From Mnemiopsis leidyi (Eukaryota; Ctenophora; Tentaculata; Lobata; Bolinopsidae), in contig JH154878.1 in assembly GCA_000226015.1 (NCBI GenBank), positions 157,249-221,248 of the forward strand: a stretch of DNA of 64,000 bases, written 5' to 3'. The notes beneath the pieces were generated by a model. It saw nothing but the letters and a program-made list of their open reading frames with translations, had not been told where the DNA came from and ran no database searches. The first letter of the stretch is position 1, and each line of letters starts with the position of its first letter. Positions 25,377-36,500 of the stretch are shown here, one piece after another. Position numbers and translations under genes: made by a program.

Positions 25377-25931
25377 GGGGTCGTTCACATATGACGTCAG
25401 CTAACTTTCGGTAATTTTTACCCCCGATTCCCCATCTGTCGTCATTCGTCATCATGACAAAAAACCCCTTCCCACCTAAATTTCAGAGGTAAATTACCAT
25501 GATGACATCACAGTCGGAACCCCCCACTTAATGACAAAAAAATTTGATTTTTGGTTTTTTCAATTTGCAGTCATTTTTGAAATTTTGTATACTTATATCT
25601 AAGTCAGTGAAAACACGTAGTACACCAGTTTTCTGAATGAAAATAGTAGAAAATAAAAAACTATTGACTGAGTACGTTTTTATTTTTCACGTTTTAGAGT
25701 ATACTACATAATACCGCTATATAACGATAGGTACCATTTTTACTTGAAAATTCATTCTGATTTTGTAAAATTCTGATAAAAATTTTCAGAAGGAATTAAA
25801 AATTTTCAAAAAAAATCTTAACAATTTTTGATGACATCATCGTTGGCCAAACCCCCCTCCCCCTTCGTCATCGATCGTCATCATTTGGAACCCCCCTCCC
25901 CTAGGTGATGACGTCATATGTGAATGACCCC
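25377..25931. mobile_element. 555-bp non-autonomous DNA transposon with CRE-containing inverted ends
   Basis: The left end ggggtcgttcacatatgacg and the right end cgtcatatgtgaatgacccc are inverted repeats of about 23 bp with one mismatch. Each contains the palindrome TGACGTCA (25392-25399 and 25909-25916). Subterminal blocks with cccccctccc and gtcatcatg also pair imperfectly. No transposase frame is present. A target-site duplication is not clear, so I do not assign a superfamily. Confidence 0.8.
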
Positions 25932-26755
25932 ATATTGATATTCTTTCTTTTCCCGTCTTCCCTGGCTCTGCTTTCTTCTCTCTTGTCCATTCTTTTTCTT
26001 CTTCTTTCCCTTTTCTCAACTCTCTTATTTCTCCACGACCCCTACGTCAAATGTCTCTGCAAATATTACGTCATAATGATTATTACTCGTAGAAAGTCTT
26101 GAGCTGTAACCTTAGGCTGAGGAAGATTCATTCGGTTTATAAAGATTGGTTTGATGTAACACTGTTGAAGTGTTGAACACTATATATACGCATATATCAT
26201 AAACTCAATTTAGTTTCAAATTGTAATATATTTTACTTTTCTTTTGAGAATGGACGATTGCGCTGATCTGCATGAAAAGATATTCACTATTATTTTGTGC
26301 CGATTAAGTAAGACATCCTTTTTGATAGCTATAAAGCCATAGTTAAAGATCATGTAATTCAGCAACTTCTTAATTTTTCCCATTTTCTGCTTTGGCAACT
26401 GTTCCATGGTTAGACTTTAATTCCTTTAATTCCTTTAATTCCTATGGTTAAAATGTAGCCCCTGACAGTAAACTGAAACGTCAGAGTTTACAAACAATGC
26501 TGACTACCAACACAAATGTTTACTAACACTCGAAACGTCGGTAAACTTGGGGTTTATACGAGCTAACATTCTTCCTCAAAACATTGCTTTGTGTTTAGAC
26601 TACTCTGACTAGCCCGGTCAAAACCTAGGTACACTACACTAGTATACACTACGTATTTTCAACCCAACCTACTGTAGTCCGACCTACTTCAGTCCGACCT
26701 ACTTCAGTCTCAACTGCTACTTCAGACACAGTACTTCCAACCTTCCTCAGTAAAG
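25932..26755. other. Spacer upstream of the small secreted peptide gene
   Basis: A C/T-rich stretch (25940-26040) is followed by AT-rich sequence, a ttaattcct triplet repeat (26420-26443), and at 26665-26728 three copies of a cctacttcagtccga-like motif directly before the peptide start codon. These last repeats probably lie in the promoter or 5' UTR. Confidence 0.5.
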
Positions 26756-27025
26756 ATGTTGAAACTGATCATTCTACTCGCTATCTTCATCTCTATGACG
26801 TTCCAGATTGTTATGGCAGCCCGTCGGAATAAGGACAATTTACAGGTGACCAAAATGGAGATTAAAGAGATTAAGTGCAAGAATTTTTGTCTCGCGTTGG
26901 TGGAGATGATCCCTGGGATGAAGGGAAAAGCTGCCGAAGAACGATGTCACAATATATGTAATAAAGATCTTGAGAAAGTAAACGAAGTTATTGAACCCTT
27001 TATGAGCCCCACGGTCGACAATTGA
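26756..27025 (+). CDS. Small secreted peptide with a CX3C-X18-CX3C pattern, 89 aa
   Basis: Single open frame from ATG 26756 to TGA 27025. A clear signal peptide (about residues 1-21, MLKLIILLAIFISMTFQIVM) is followed by a short basic stretch and four cysteines at 41, 45, 64 and 68. CKNFC and CHNIC separated by 18 residues is the helical-hairpin (alpha-hairpinin-like) spacing, in which two antiparallel helices are held by two disulfides. Hairpinins include antimicrobial, inhibitor and channel-blocking peptides, but the spacing alone does not prove homology. The predicted mature peptide is about 68 aa. It is the only convincing plus-strand gene here and lies between two minus-strand genes. It is probably a secreted effector, defence or signalling peptide; function not established. 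Confidence 0.65.
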   Translation: MLKLIILLAIFISMTFQIVMAARRNKDNLQVTKMEIKEIKCKNFCLALVEMIPGMKGKAAEERCHNICNKDLEKVNEVIEPFMSPTVDN

Positions 27026-27369
27026 TTGTACTGCATTTTTTAGTATTAATTTTATCACAAATAACGGACAACAGAGTTTTCTTTCTTAATACTTTAATGG
27101 AAATTCGTGACATGAAAAAATAATTAAGATGACACAAAATAAGATTCAACGGAATCTTTAGCAGAACCTCAACCACGGCAATTTTAGCTTGCAGTTGGTT
27201 AGATCGCCAGTTTCGTGATCTTAGGATTGCGAGATTTAATCCAACTGGAAGTTAATTGGACGTTGACATTCTGATAAGGATTCCACGATGATCCATTGAA
27301 TTTTAAAATTACTACAATACTAAGATAGTGCGAAGTCAGTTATTTCAAAATGCTTTGAAAAAAATTCTA
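27026..27369. other. Spacer between convergent genes, nothing recognised
   Basis: About 340 bp between the 3' ends of the plus-strand peptide gene and the minus-strand 407-aa gene. It should hold both 3' UTRs. No canonical AATAAA is seen on the plus strand. Confidence 0.5.
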
Positions 27370-28593
27370 TCAAGAACGTTTAGGCACAATCCTAAGTCGC
27401 TGTCCTACTTTTATCTGAGTTCTGACCTTGCCCCTACTCCCACTTATTCTGCTGGATGCCACCAAACCACCTTCAAAGGGACCACCACACCCCTGCACGA
27501 TCCAGGGGTAAACTGCAGATCGGTTTGGGAGGATTGCAGCACTGTCTCTATCCGATACTTGTATTATTTCTGAAATATCCGGAGTACAACTGTGGCGAGA
27601 ATCATGAGGGTGATTAGTTTCAGGCTCTGTTAAACTAGGGGCTGCGGTTTTGTTTACTGGGCAAAACTCATGACTGGGGCTTATTTGAGATGTTTCAAAA
27701 TCTAAATGATTGGAGAGACTTTGGATTTGCATCGTTGCCGGGGTGCCTTCTTTGTAATTTAGGTTTAAATGTGGTGCAGGTGGGCACTGATATTGTTGTT
27801 TATAATCGTCTCTTGCGGCGAATTCCATTGGCTGTATGGATGCTTTAGCGATGAAAGCTAGCCCACTTGATTCGTAGTAATATCTAGCATGATTTAGCAA
27901 ATATGAGTTTGTGTCATTATATGTTTGGTTGCAGAGGCTGGTGTTATTGGATTGGAAATTTAAATCTTTTTTGTTATCTTGACTCTTTGAAGATGCCTTC
28001 AAAGCACTAATGCAAGACTCGTTGCTAGTGTTGTGTTGAGCTGCATAGCACGAAGTTGTAAACTGGTTTGTAACTACTTGAGGTATACAATAGTTTTCTG
28101 GTCTATAAACGCTATGATCACATTCACATTTAGATTCAGTTAAGGATGCAGTGTTCTCAGATATTTCGTCATGTGTATCGGTTTCACTATCACTTTCGCT
28201 TTGGCAACTCCCCGTATTTGGCAACTGATCGTAACCCACTCCAAAGGACCGAGCCACCGGTTCCTTTATCAGATCTATGAAGGTTTTCCTCTCCTCACAG
28301 GTCAATCTGTTGAAGGGTGACCTTGAGTTTGACTTGGAGGGTTTACCAAGGGATCTGTACCCTTTAGGCCTCCTCCGTTTTCTGATCCCACAACACCATA
28401 CCTCTGAGTCCGATGCCTCCTGTACTGAACTAAAGTCTGCTGGCGAGGACACTGCACTGTTTGTGTGTTTGTCGGTCGGCGTGTCACACTGAATTGTAGC
28501 TGTGGGCAGACAGTCTGTCGCCATGGACTTGAGCGGGACTGTGGTTGTTGTGTCTGTGTAGCATGATGTGTCGTCTGTGTTCTGGGACGACAT
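27370..28593 (-). CDS. Unrecognised 407-aa Ser/Thr-rich protein, single coding exon
   Basis: Uninterrupted frame from ATG 28593 to TGA 27370. On the gene strand a tttgtag acceptor ends two bases before the ATG, so a 5' UTR exon may be spliced just upstream. The sequence is low-complexity and probably disordered. It has Ser/Thr/Gln/Asn richness and a basic cluster IRKRRRPKGYR (about residues 70-81) that could be a nuclear signal. An acidic SESDSETDTHDEISE follows, and there is a C-terminal block with AVYPWIVQGCGGPFEGG and a basic tail. YPWI resembles a Hox-type hexapeptide, but no homeodomain is present. The length and lack of stops in an AT-rich genome support a real gene. I do not recognise a family. 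Confidence 0.7.
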   Translation of the reverse strand: MSSQNTDDTSCYTDTTTTVPLKSMATDCLPTATIQCDTPTDKHTNSAVSSPADFSSVQEASDSEVWCCGIRKRRRPKGYRSLGKPSKSNSRSPFNRLTCEERKTFIDLIKEPVARSFGVGYDQLPNTGSCQSESDSETDTHDEISENTASLTESKCECDHSVYRPENYCIPQVVTNQFTTSCYAAQHNTSNESCISALKASSKSQDNKKDLNFQSNNTSLCNQTYNDTNSYLLNHARYYYESSGLAFIAKASIQPMEFAARDDYKQQYQCPPAPHLNLNYKEGTPATMQIQSLSNHLDFETSQISPSHEFCPVNKTAAPSLTEPETNHPHDSRHSCTPDISEIIQVSDRDSAAILPNRSAVYPWIVQGCGGPFEGGLVASSRISGSRGKVRTQIKVGQRLRIVPKRS

Positions 28594-29461
28594 TCTACAA
28601 ACAATTCAATTTGTTTTAGCAGTTTTCTATAACTGATCAGTGATCATCGGCGCAATGAATAAAAACGTTGCTTAAAAGTTTTATGAGAACGTTTTCAAAG
28701 CTTGTTTACAAAAATGAAACTGATTTAAAATTCTACCTAAAGATTAATCAGATCTTTATAAAAACTTAATTCAAATCAAGGAAACAGATTGTAGACTACA
28801 GACAAAGTTAAAGACAGCCTTCATGCGACAATGTAATTCACTGGAGACTTTTATGTTCAAGTTGATGTCATGACCCACACGATATTATACAAAGGTATTA
28901 CTATTTCGTGATACTTAGAAATCTCTTTAAATGGAATTTCTTTAAGTTTAATGTAACCCAGAATTTAAACTGATTAAGTTTTCCGTTGCCCAAGAAGTAG
29001 GACCCAATAATTAGGTCTTGCCATATATCAATATTTGTTGTCTGAAACTGATTTAAGTGCAACAACTTGTTCCAAGTTTTCAATTTGCAGTCGACTGCAA
29101 TGTCATTCTGAGAAGTTTCTGAATATAATTATCGCACAATAACAATATCTTGAGTACTTGAGCACCAGCACGGCCTTTGTATAGATTTTTCGTAGATTAA
29201 GTTAAGAGAATCAATAAGATATTCAACTGAGACAAAATAGTTTATTATTTCTCACTTTGACTACCGACATCGGCGGGGTCTTATTCAAGACTCTCACTGA
29301 ACCAATTCTTTTTAGCAATCAACATCGCCAAATTTTAAATCCACCCCACCCACATCAGATCAGTACATTCACTGTCAATCTTCGCGGCTCTCTTTAAAAA
29401 AATATCAATTTCCGTTATTGTCCATCCGATATATTCCTGGTCCAAACATCTCATTGGAACA
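28594..29461. other. Intergenic, nothing recognised
   Basis: AT-rich sequence upstream of the 407-aa gene; the promoter of that gene should lie here. Only short chance open frames. Confidence 0.5.
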
Positions 29462-29737
29462 ATGGGTTGGTGGTGTAGTGGTATCTACCCCGACTTTCTA
29501 TGCAGGAGATCAGGGGTTCGATTCCCAGATCCACCAATCCTAGAGGATTGCGCTAAGGGCATTTGTCTATGCAATCTTCTTCGGTCAACTCAGCTGAATG
29601 ACCGGGAAACTGTGACTGAGGGTTAAATGAGGAGGGTCTTACGTTAAAAAAGATCTGGAATCTTGCAGAAGCCCCTTCAGTATAACAGTAAAAACCTGGG
29701 TACAAGCTAAATGTGTAACACAATACAAATACAAATA
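29462..29737 (+). mobile_element. tRNA-derived SINE
   Basis: The head has a pol III A-box (tggtgtagtggt near 29470) and B-box (ggttcgattcc, 29515-29525), with partial acceptor pairing of ggtgg and ccacc. A non-tRNA body (tgaatgaccgggaaactgtg) and a tail of imperfect acaaat repeats (29722-29736) follow. The anticodon arm pairs poorly, so it is not a functional tRNA. It is a single copy in this window, with no clear target duplication. Confidence 0.75.
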
Positions 29738-29949
29738 GTCTAGCAGAGCTACGGGCATCCTCCCAACTACACGATTTTCCGACCTAGTTCCAGCCCAGCC
29801 GATCGGTCTAATTTGCTTCACTCTGTTCAGAGTCGACATAAGTGTAGGTTATTATCACCCAACCTACCACTTTGACAGACACTGAAAGTCACTCTTGAAG
29901 TGAACTTAGTATTGCCACAAAATTTGAATAAAATTTTGTTCGCTATTAA

Positions 29950-30786
29950 CCCCTACACCCCCGAGAATGAATTTTCAAATTTACCCCCTAAATCAACTTG
30001 TATTGGTCCGAATAAGAAAAGTCTGAAAGGTTTTTGTCTCAATGCTTTTGGTTTTCGAGATATCGTGAGGTCGATATATCGACCTCGGGGATTCAACAGG
30101 AAAATTTATCTATTTTCAAAATTTCGAAAATTGCTTGTTCATGAAAGTTTTTAAGCCCCATATGACACAGCCTTACATATTAAAACAACTGAGGAGAATA
30201 ATTCTAGTTTTTAGTGTCTCAGTTATACAGAAGAGGTCAGTTATACTGAGGAGGTCGATATATCGACCTCGGGAGTTTCACTTAGGTGAGATAACAAGTT
30301 GGTCATATCANNNNNNNNNNAACCTAAATAATTCAACAAGCTATCAAATTTGCATAAAACGGATTAGCATGGCATATAAATGGATTTTTCCTCAAAAAAA
30401 TTCGACTTCCCCCGGCTAACCCCCGAGGTCGATATATATACCCGCACTTCAACGACTCATTGTTGGTACATTTTTATCCACAATCAAACAGTTTGCATGG
30501 TCCCATATTTGCTAAAGCATCGTTGTACATGGTCCCGAGATGATTTTGAGAAATTAGTTCATGAGCCATATTTATGCACAATTAAAAATAATTAATTAAT
30601 TATTTTATTAACTAATTAGTGTAATTATCGAAAAAACTATTTCTTTTTTTCAAAATGAATGTTGTTATGGATAGAACTGAGTTTTTAAAAGCGAACTCAC
30701 TAAAGAAATTGATTCTATGACGAATAGATATGGCACAATATTAGTCGCTAGAGCGGGTATATATATCGACCTCGGGGGCGAACGGG
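29950..30786. mobile_element. piggyBac-type MITE with TTAA duplications and internal palindromes
   Basis: The left end CCCCTACACCCCCGAG and right end CTCGGGGGCGAACGGG are inverted. Both are flanked by TTAA (29946-29949 and 30787-30790), the piggyBac target. Internally the 20-bp palindrome gaggtcgatatatcgacctc occurs at 30067-30086 and 30251-30270, with degenerate relatives near 30425 and 30755. It is about 837 bp including a 10-N gap, with no transposase frame. Confidence 0.85.
30311..30320. other. Assembly gap (10 N)
   Basis: Ten undetermined bases inside the piggyBac-type element. Confidence 1.
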
Positions 30787-30790
30787 TTAA

Positions 30791-32567
30791 AATAAAGATC
30801 GTTTCTTTGAATTTCTTTAAGTCAGGATGGGCTAGAATGCACATTCAAGTATTGCTTTTTTAAAAACCAAGTTTCTGTATCCGAGTGATGAACGAGGTGA
30901 CCATTTTACCTGAATACAGTAAGGAAAAACATTGAATCTCCGTTCTAAATCTATCTTGATATGAGAGGTGGGACGTATAGGGCGCCTATCTGTCGGGAAA
31001 CAGCCGTGGTAGGTAACATTCCTCCTTGATTTCTCACCAGATTCGTTAGTTTCACAACATGAACATATGACTCTTCAGTCTTGCCCAACCATAGTTCGAC
31101 TTTGTCAATTTATTCTGTCATTTCTTCATAGATGTTTTCTATTTCTATCTCGTGATCGTCTTCATGGTTTCTTGAAAAGCGAGTTCCTCAAGTTTAATCA
31201 TTATATCCATGTCCAACTTCTGCTTCATTTTTCAGCACTGAGTAACGAAGTGAAACGATAGGGTCTCCAAATTTCCACTGTAATAGTCGCTCGAATTCAT
31301 CTTCAGAAAAATATTTACACATAACTTGTTTTCTAAATACTGCAAGTTTGTTAAGCATCTGCATAAGCTATTACCTTTATCTGTGCAATCTTCTTTAACA
31401 TTTGGCAACATATAAATTAATAAATATCGTCCCGATTTATATGTAGTAAGATGCGTTGAAATATTCAAATTTCTATTCTATGAAATATGGCACATGCTAT
31501 TATTATGCTAAATACTTAAAGTTAACCTTGCGATAAGTTTTGTAATGAATTGTAATTATGAAAAATTAATTCTTCCTTGGGGCATGTTTGACCAGTGATA
31601 AGTTTTCATGCATTTATCGACCAAAAAAGAGAGACTTTAGGGACCTTCCAAACTGCTTTTGTATTTAAGGACATCAGCAATTTTCAATTCTGTGTGATGA
31701 TTTACTGTATTATAAGGCGAACTTTGAGGAGTCGAGTCAAAAATATCTTTCGTCAGTTAACAGATTAAAGCTACTTAATGATTAAAGGGGTGTAGTAATG
31801 ACAGTACCCTCTTCATAGTCTTAAAGTTTCTCCAGTAATATTCTCCTTATAAAACAAGTTAATTGCTGTGAGATTTTGCTGTGAGATTTTGCAGCCAGCA
31901 GAGGCAATTGCGTTTTGGTTTTACAAACCCGTGAATTCCGGAATGTGGAAAATATAAATTTTTCACTGAAGTTGGAATAAAATTATGTTAATTTCCGGTC
32001 AATATCAATTGTCAATTTCTGAATTAATTGATTATAATTCAAGTTGCTTTTTTCAGATTTAAAGAAATGAATACACAAATTTGGTGTTATAAAATTGAAA
32101 TAAACAGAACTAGAAAACTTAACAAGCTCACTTAAATTGTATAATATTTGATAAAAAAGTATCATGGTCTTTCTGTATACCCAAATATTGAAATCAAAAA
32201 GTTTTAAGTCCATGTTTTTTTGACTTCAGGTATTATAATCACACGGTCTATTTTTTTAATTTATGAATAATCATCATGAATACAATCGAACTATACCGGC
32301 TTCTTTGCTCCTCCATAGAATTTTTGATGAATATTTTGACTTTTTGAGTGATGCAGACATTGAGATGCAACATGTTGGTATTTTCCATAAGGAATCAAAG
32401 AAGTCGGGATTATAGAAACACAAAAAAATCAAAAACCTAAATAACCTAATTCTAAAAGATAAAACAACGTCGTGACTATGTGATCACCTTTAGTCAGAGT
32501 GCAAACAAACAAAAGGTACACAACCATCTCAATCTTACAAGACAGGGGCGATATTCAGCAGTTTTCT
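30791..32567. other. Intergenic, no confident gene
   Basis: AT-rich. A minus-strand segment at about 31100-31185 can be read as an acidic tail (HEDDHEIEIENIYEEMTE then stop), but without an established acceptor partner I do not call it. Otherwise nothing recognised. Confidence 0.45.
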
Positions 32568-32723
32568 CTACCAAGCATTCAGCTTGAGTATGACTGACAT
32601 GTCTTTAAACGCATGTCTCAAATCTTGTTTTCCTTTGAGCTGTAACTCGTTATCATTGATACTGAATAGCACATTCAAGAGGACTTGAACCGAAAGGAAG
32701 AAAACAATGAGAATGCCCGGTAG
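32568..32723 (-). CDS. Candidate terminal exon with a membrane segment
   Basis: After an attatacag acceptor (32724-32725) a 51-codon frame runs to TAG at 32570-32568. A hydrophobic segment, LPGILIVFFLSVQVLLNVLF, is followed by a charged tail (NDNELQLKGKQDLRHAFKD). It reads like the last TM and cytosolic tail of a membrane protein. Upstream exons are not established. A short ATG exon ending at a GTATGC donor near 33066 would join in phase 0 to give a very small membrane protein, but this is speculative. Confidence 0.35.
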   Translation of the reverse strand, partial: LPGILIVFFLSVQVLLNVLFSINDNELQLKGKQDLRHAFKDMSVILKLNAW

Positions 32724-33547
32724 CTGTATAATTCATAGCTTGATTTGATCGTCTCTTAAAACTCAAGAAGCTGCTTGATAATTGAACATAGAGTTAGTTA
32801 AAAGAATCACAATCAATGTTCATGCTTTTACTGCCAATAAAGATGGCTGCAGAAAGTTCTCAACATAAATATTAGCAAATACGATCAAGTCCACGAACGG
32901 AGTAAATGTTAAATGCAGCTCGCCAGCTCGGCTGCACCTTGCATTGCACGATTCCCTTTTGTTGGGATTTTTAGCTAGCCATAGGTGGCGTGAACTTTCA
33001 GCAGTATTAATCCTTTCTTCCTATCATTGCGCATCAATCTGTATTAGATTATCAGGATTGCATACAAGCTCGTCTCTCATTTCCTTTTACACCAATTGTC
33101 CCACAGCACTCCAAACAATCAAGTTAAAAAGTTAAAAGAATCCAAGTTTTCGACAGAGCAGAGTGCTGGGCTGAGATGTTAAATCCGGTCTTCGTTCTAA
33201 GTTGGTCAAATAAGATTTGATGTTCTGTTTTCCTCACAAAACTGACTCCGGAATGACATCTGGGGGCGATGTGTTCTCTTTTTCTAAACTCTTGTTGCTG
33301 CTCGTGCTGGAATTGCAATAGCATTAAATCCAGTTGTAATTGGTTACATCATTGGCTTATTTGTTTGCAGGACTTATTTAAGGTATTGCAAGCCAACGAA
33401 TTGTTTTTAAACGGTTAAAAAGTAACACACATCCATGATCTACGGTCATCATTTATCATACAACCAACATATTTAGGTCATCTTGACTTGTTATTCATTT
33501 AAACATATCAAAACCCTTGATCGATATTCTATTTTGTAAAAACTCAG

Positions 33548-36500
33548 TTACCTGGAAAGAATGGAGTCTCGGTCGGAACTAGAAACTTCCATCAGCGAGT
33601 CTTTGTCTGACATTCTCCTGTTTATTTGCTCGATGTGTCTCTTCAGCTTCTCCAACTGGAAAACGAATTACAGTCATTACCATCGCTCATTATAGCTGTT
33701 TTAAAACCCAAACAAACCTGGTAATGTGTTCGAAAAATGTCCTTTTTCAGGCTAAATCCCGCATTTCAGCAGATGATTCGAGTAATGAGAAAAACAATTC
33801 GCAGTTAGCCTACCTCATATTGTTTTTCTCTGAGGAGCCGCTCTTTTTCTCCCACTCCATCTATCATAGCCGAACTGTCGATCAGGTCAATGGAAGAGTT
33901 AAGGTCGAGGGACTTGAGGTGGTTCATTCTGTAGTTCTCGTATAGGACGTTGTCTGTGTATTCTATAAAGTCTTCAATACAGGTCCTGAAATTTTGTATT
34001 ATTAAGTTGAAATACATAGAAATTCACTATAGAGTACACAACAGTTTAAACTAAACTTTTGTGATAAATATTTTTTTTAAGATTCAAGGAAAAGTAAATC
34101 TTCCCTATAGCTTAAGACCTTATCGCGACTTTTCATCCTAATCGATATAAGAAATGCCTGTTGGAGCTTACTTGAGAAGTATATCGTGAAGGGTGATGTA
34201 ATCACAGTGCTCCTCGTTGTTAACCTCCGCAAACCCCCAAGGGTACTGCCTTCCTATCTTCTGTCCTGCCTCACTGTACACCACAGCATCTCCTCCGATA
34301 ACGGAGTAGGGAGGTGCTATCTGTGAGAAAAAGTTGTTAAGATAAATGTTATAGAAGTCCAGCTAGCTGGATAGGGTATAGATATAAACATTAAAACATA
34401 ATCACCGTTATTATCCATCGTGATAATCCTTCTTTCATTGATGCATAGGAGAAGCTACGATTACATCCGTAGCAATATGTGCAAGATGTGTGAATGCTCT
34501 TCCTCAGCACTGATTTTACGATCTTTTGTATGTAAGAACCACGATTTGGATCAGAACAATCTGGTATATCCCGTAAAAGAATATCAAACTATAGAAGATC
34601 GCAATGGTTGAATGGCAAGATATATGGGCTGGGCCAAATTGCAATAACTCTGTACAGATTTACTGTCCAACAACTTTAACTGTCTCCTCATTTACTGCGG
34701 TCCTGTTAGGAACTTGACAAGATCTGAGTATAAATTCTGGTGTGCCCAACAGTAGTAGCTCACGTGCCAATGTCTGCAATCTTCTAATTCTATTCTATTT
34801 TATAATCCCGGTATAGCTCGCTACGATCTGTTGTGATTTCACCTCAAGGAAGGTAGTCATGGAAGAGGTTAGACATTGTGCAATGTGCAGTGATGAAAAC
34901 CAGACAGGTGCAGACATACAAAAGCAAGGATGCTCCAAGACTACTGCAATTAGCGTTGTTAACAGGAATACACTGTTTGAAGACATATAACCAATACAGG
35001 CAACTTATTGGAAATTCAACAATTGTGTTGATGATAGCTATCACGAAATCGAGTCATAGGACAATTTCCTGAACTCTGTCTCACAGGATGGATATTATCT
35101 TTTCACTTTTATTCTCAGCTATGTGTTCATATAACGCCCGATACGGTAATGCGGGGAAAAACGACGTAATACTATTTTGCTATATTCTTATATTGTGATT
35201 TAACGAGAACATCGCCAGCCAAAAAAGTAATGATGTGGTGATGATTTGGAGGTTGATGGATAAATCAAGTCACCAGTTAAACCAAAAACTATTACAGATG
35301 CATAGTAATTAAACGCTTATATGAATAGAGAAGTGGAACACATAAGAGCACATCACATAAAGTGGTGAACAACATGAAATTCAAGAGATGTAAAAACATA
35401 CCACACTTTGCAGATCAAACGACTCTGGATTGAAGATAGAGATATCATTCTTCTCACAATCCTCAATAATCTGAAATTGTGCAAGTTAAATATTTTGTTT
35501 TCCATTATAATAAAAATAAAAGGATATAAAACAGTTAAGAAATGTCTGAAGTAAAAGATTGATGTCTGACAAAGATTATACCTTCACTTTGAGCTTCTTG
35601 CACTCCTGAGTGGTCATAGTGTCGACTTTAGCGATAACGGGGATGATGTTAACAAGTTTGCAGGTTGTTTTCATGAACTCAATGTCAACTGGTCTGAGCC
35701 TGGGGGGAGTATTACTCTGATTACTCTTCAGGATGGTATATTTATTGTCCATCTGCTCATTTCAAGAAATGCTTAGATAATAAAAACCTGACGGAGAAAG
35801 AAAGACCTGAAAAGAATGACAGAACTTACCCAGAAGCGAAGGGCGAGAGAAAGTAGATACAACAATGTATTCTGTGATCAACAACGATCCTCCTGTTGAT
35901 GCTGTTTTCCTCTGACATGTACTTGCTTATCCTACCCTTGATCTCGTCCATAACCGGCTGCCAGCTGAAACAAAGACACGTTTAGTCGGTGCTACGAATT
36001 TCGAAAGCAGAAACCAGTAACGGGTATCTAACGTGGACAAAGTTTGCGACTGCAAGTATGAGAATCTGCGACATCTAAGTAGTGATGAAACCTTTGACAA
36101 TCCAATCATATTGAGGTTACGAGGACCTAGGGCTCTGTAAAGAAGTTCTGTTCCCAGAAATGCCAAGGCTAGAAGAAAAATCAGGATGACATGATTCTAA
36201 ATCAGAAAATAAGCTGAGAAAGCTGTTCATCATTTCTGATTCAGTGAACTCAAAAGGAATGACAGAAGAATGCTGCACGTTGGGGACTTGCAATCGTCTG
36301 AGAAGGACAAAATCTCGAAATATGCTGGTTTTAAGAGCAGCGAACCCATACAGAGAATAAGGTTGACGAGATAATAGGTTAAGGTTGCCGGTTTCGCCGC
36401 TTGCTTTTAGCATTTTTCTCCTTGTTAGGAATTTGTTCATGTTCATTTTTTGTTAAAAACCGCACTTTTATCGTTCACAAACAATACAATTATTATTCCG

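Noticed and set aside
29462-29540. Functional tRNA gene
   Set aside because: A- and B-boxes are present, but the anticodon stem does not pair and a SINE body and tail follow.
33548-33556. CAG/GTAACT read as a splice donor at the end of the septin
   Set aside because: In frame it is AGG TAA, a stop codon after SILSR, which gives a normal septin C-terminus.
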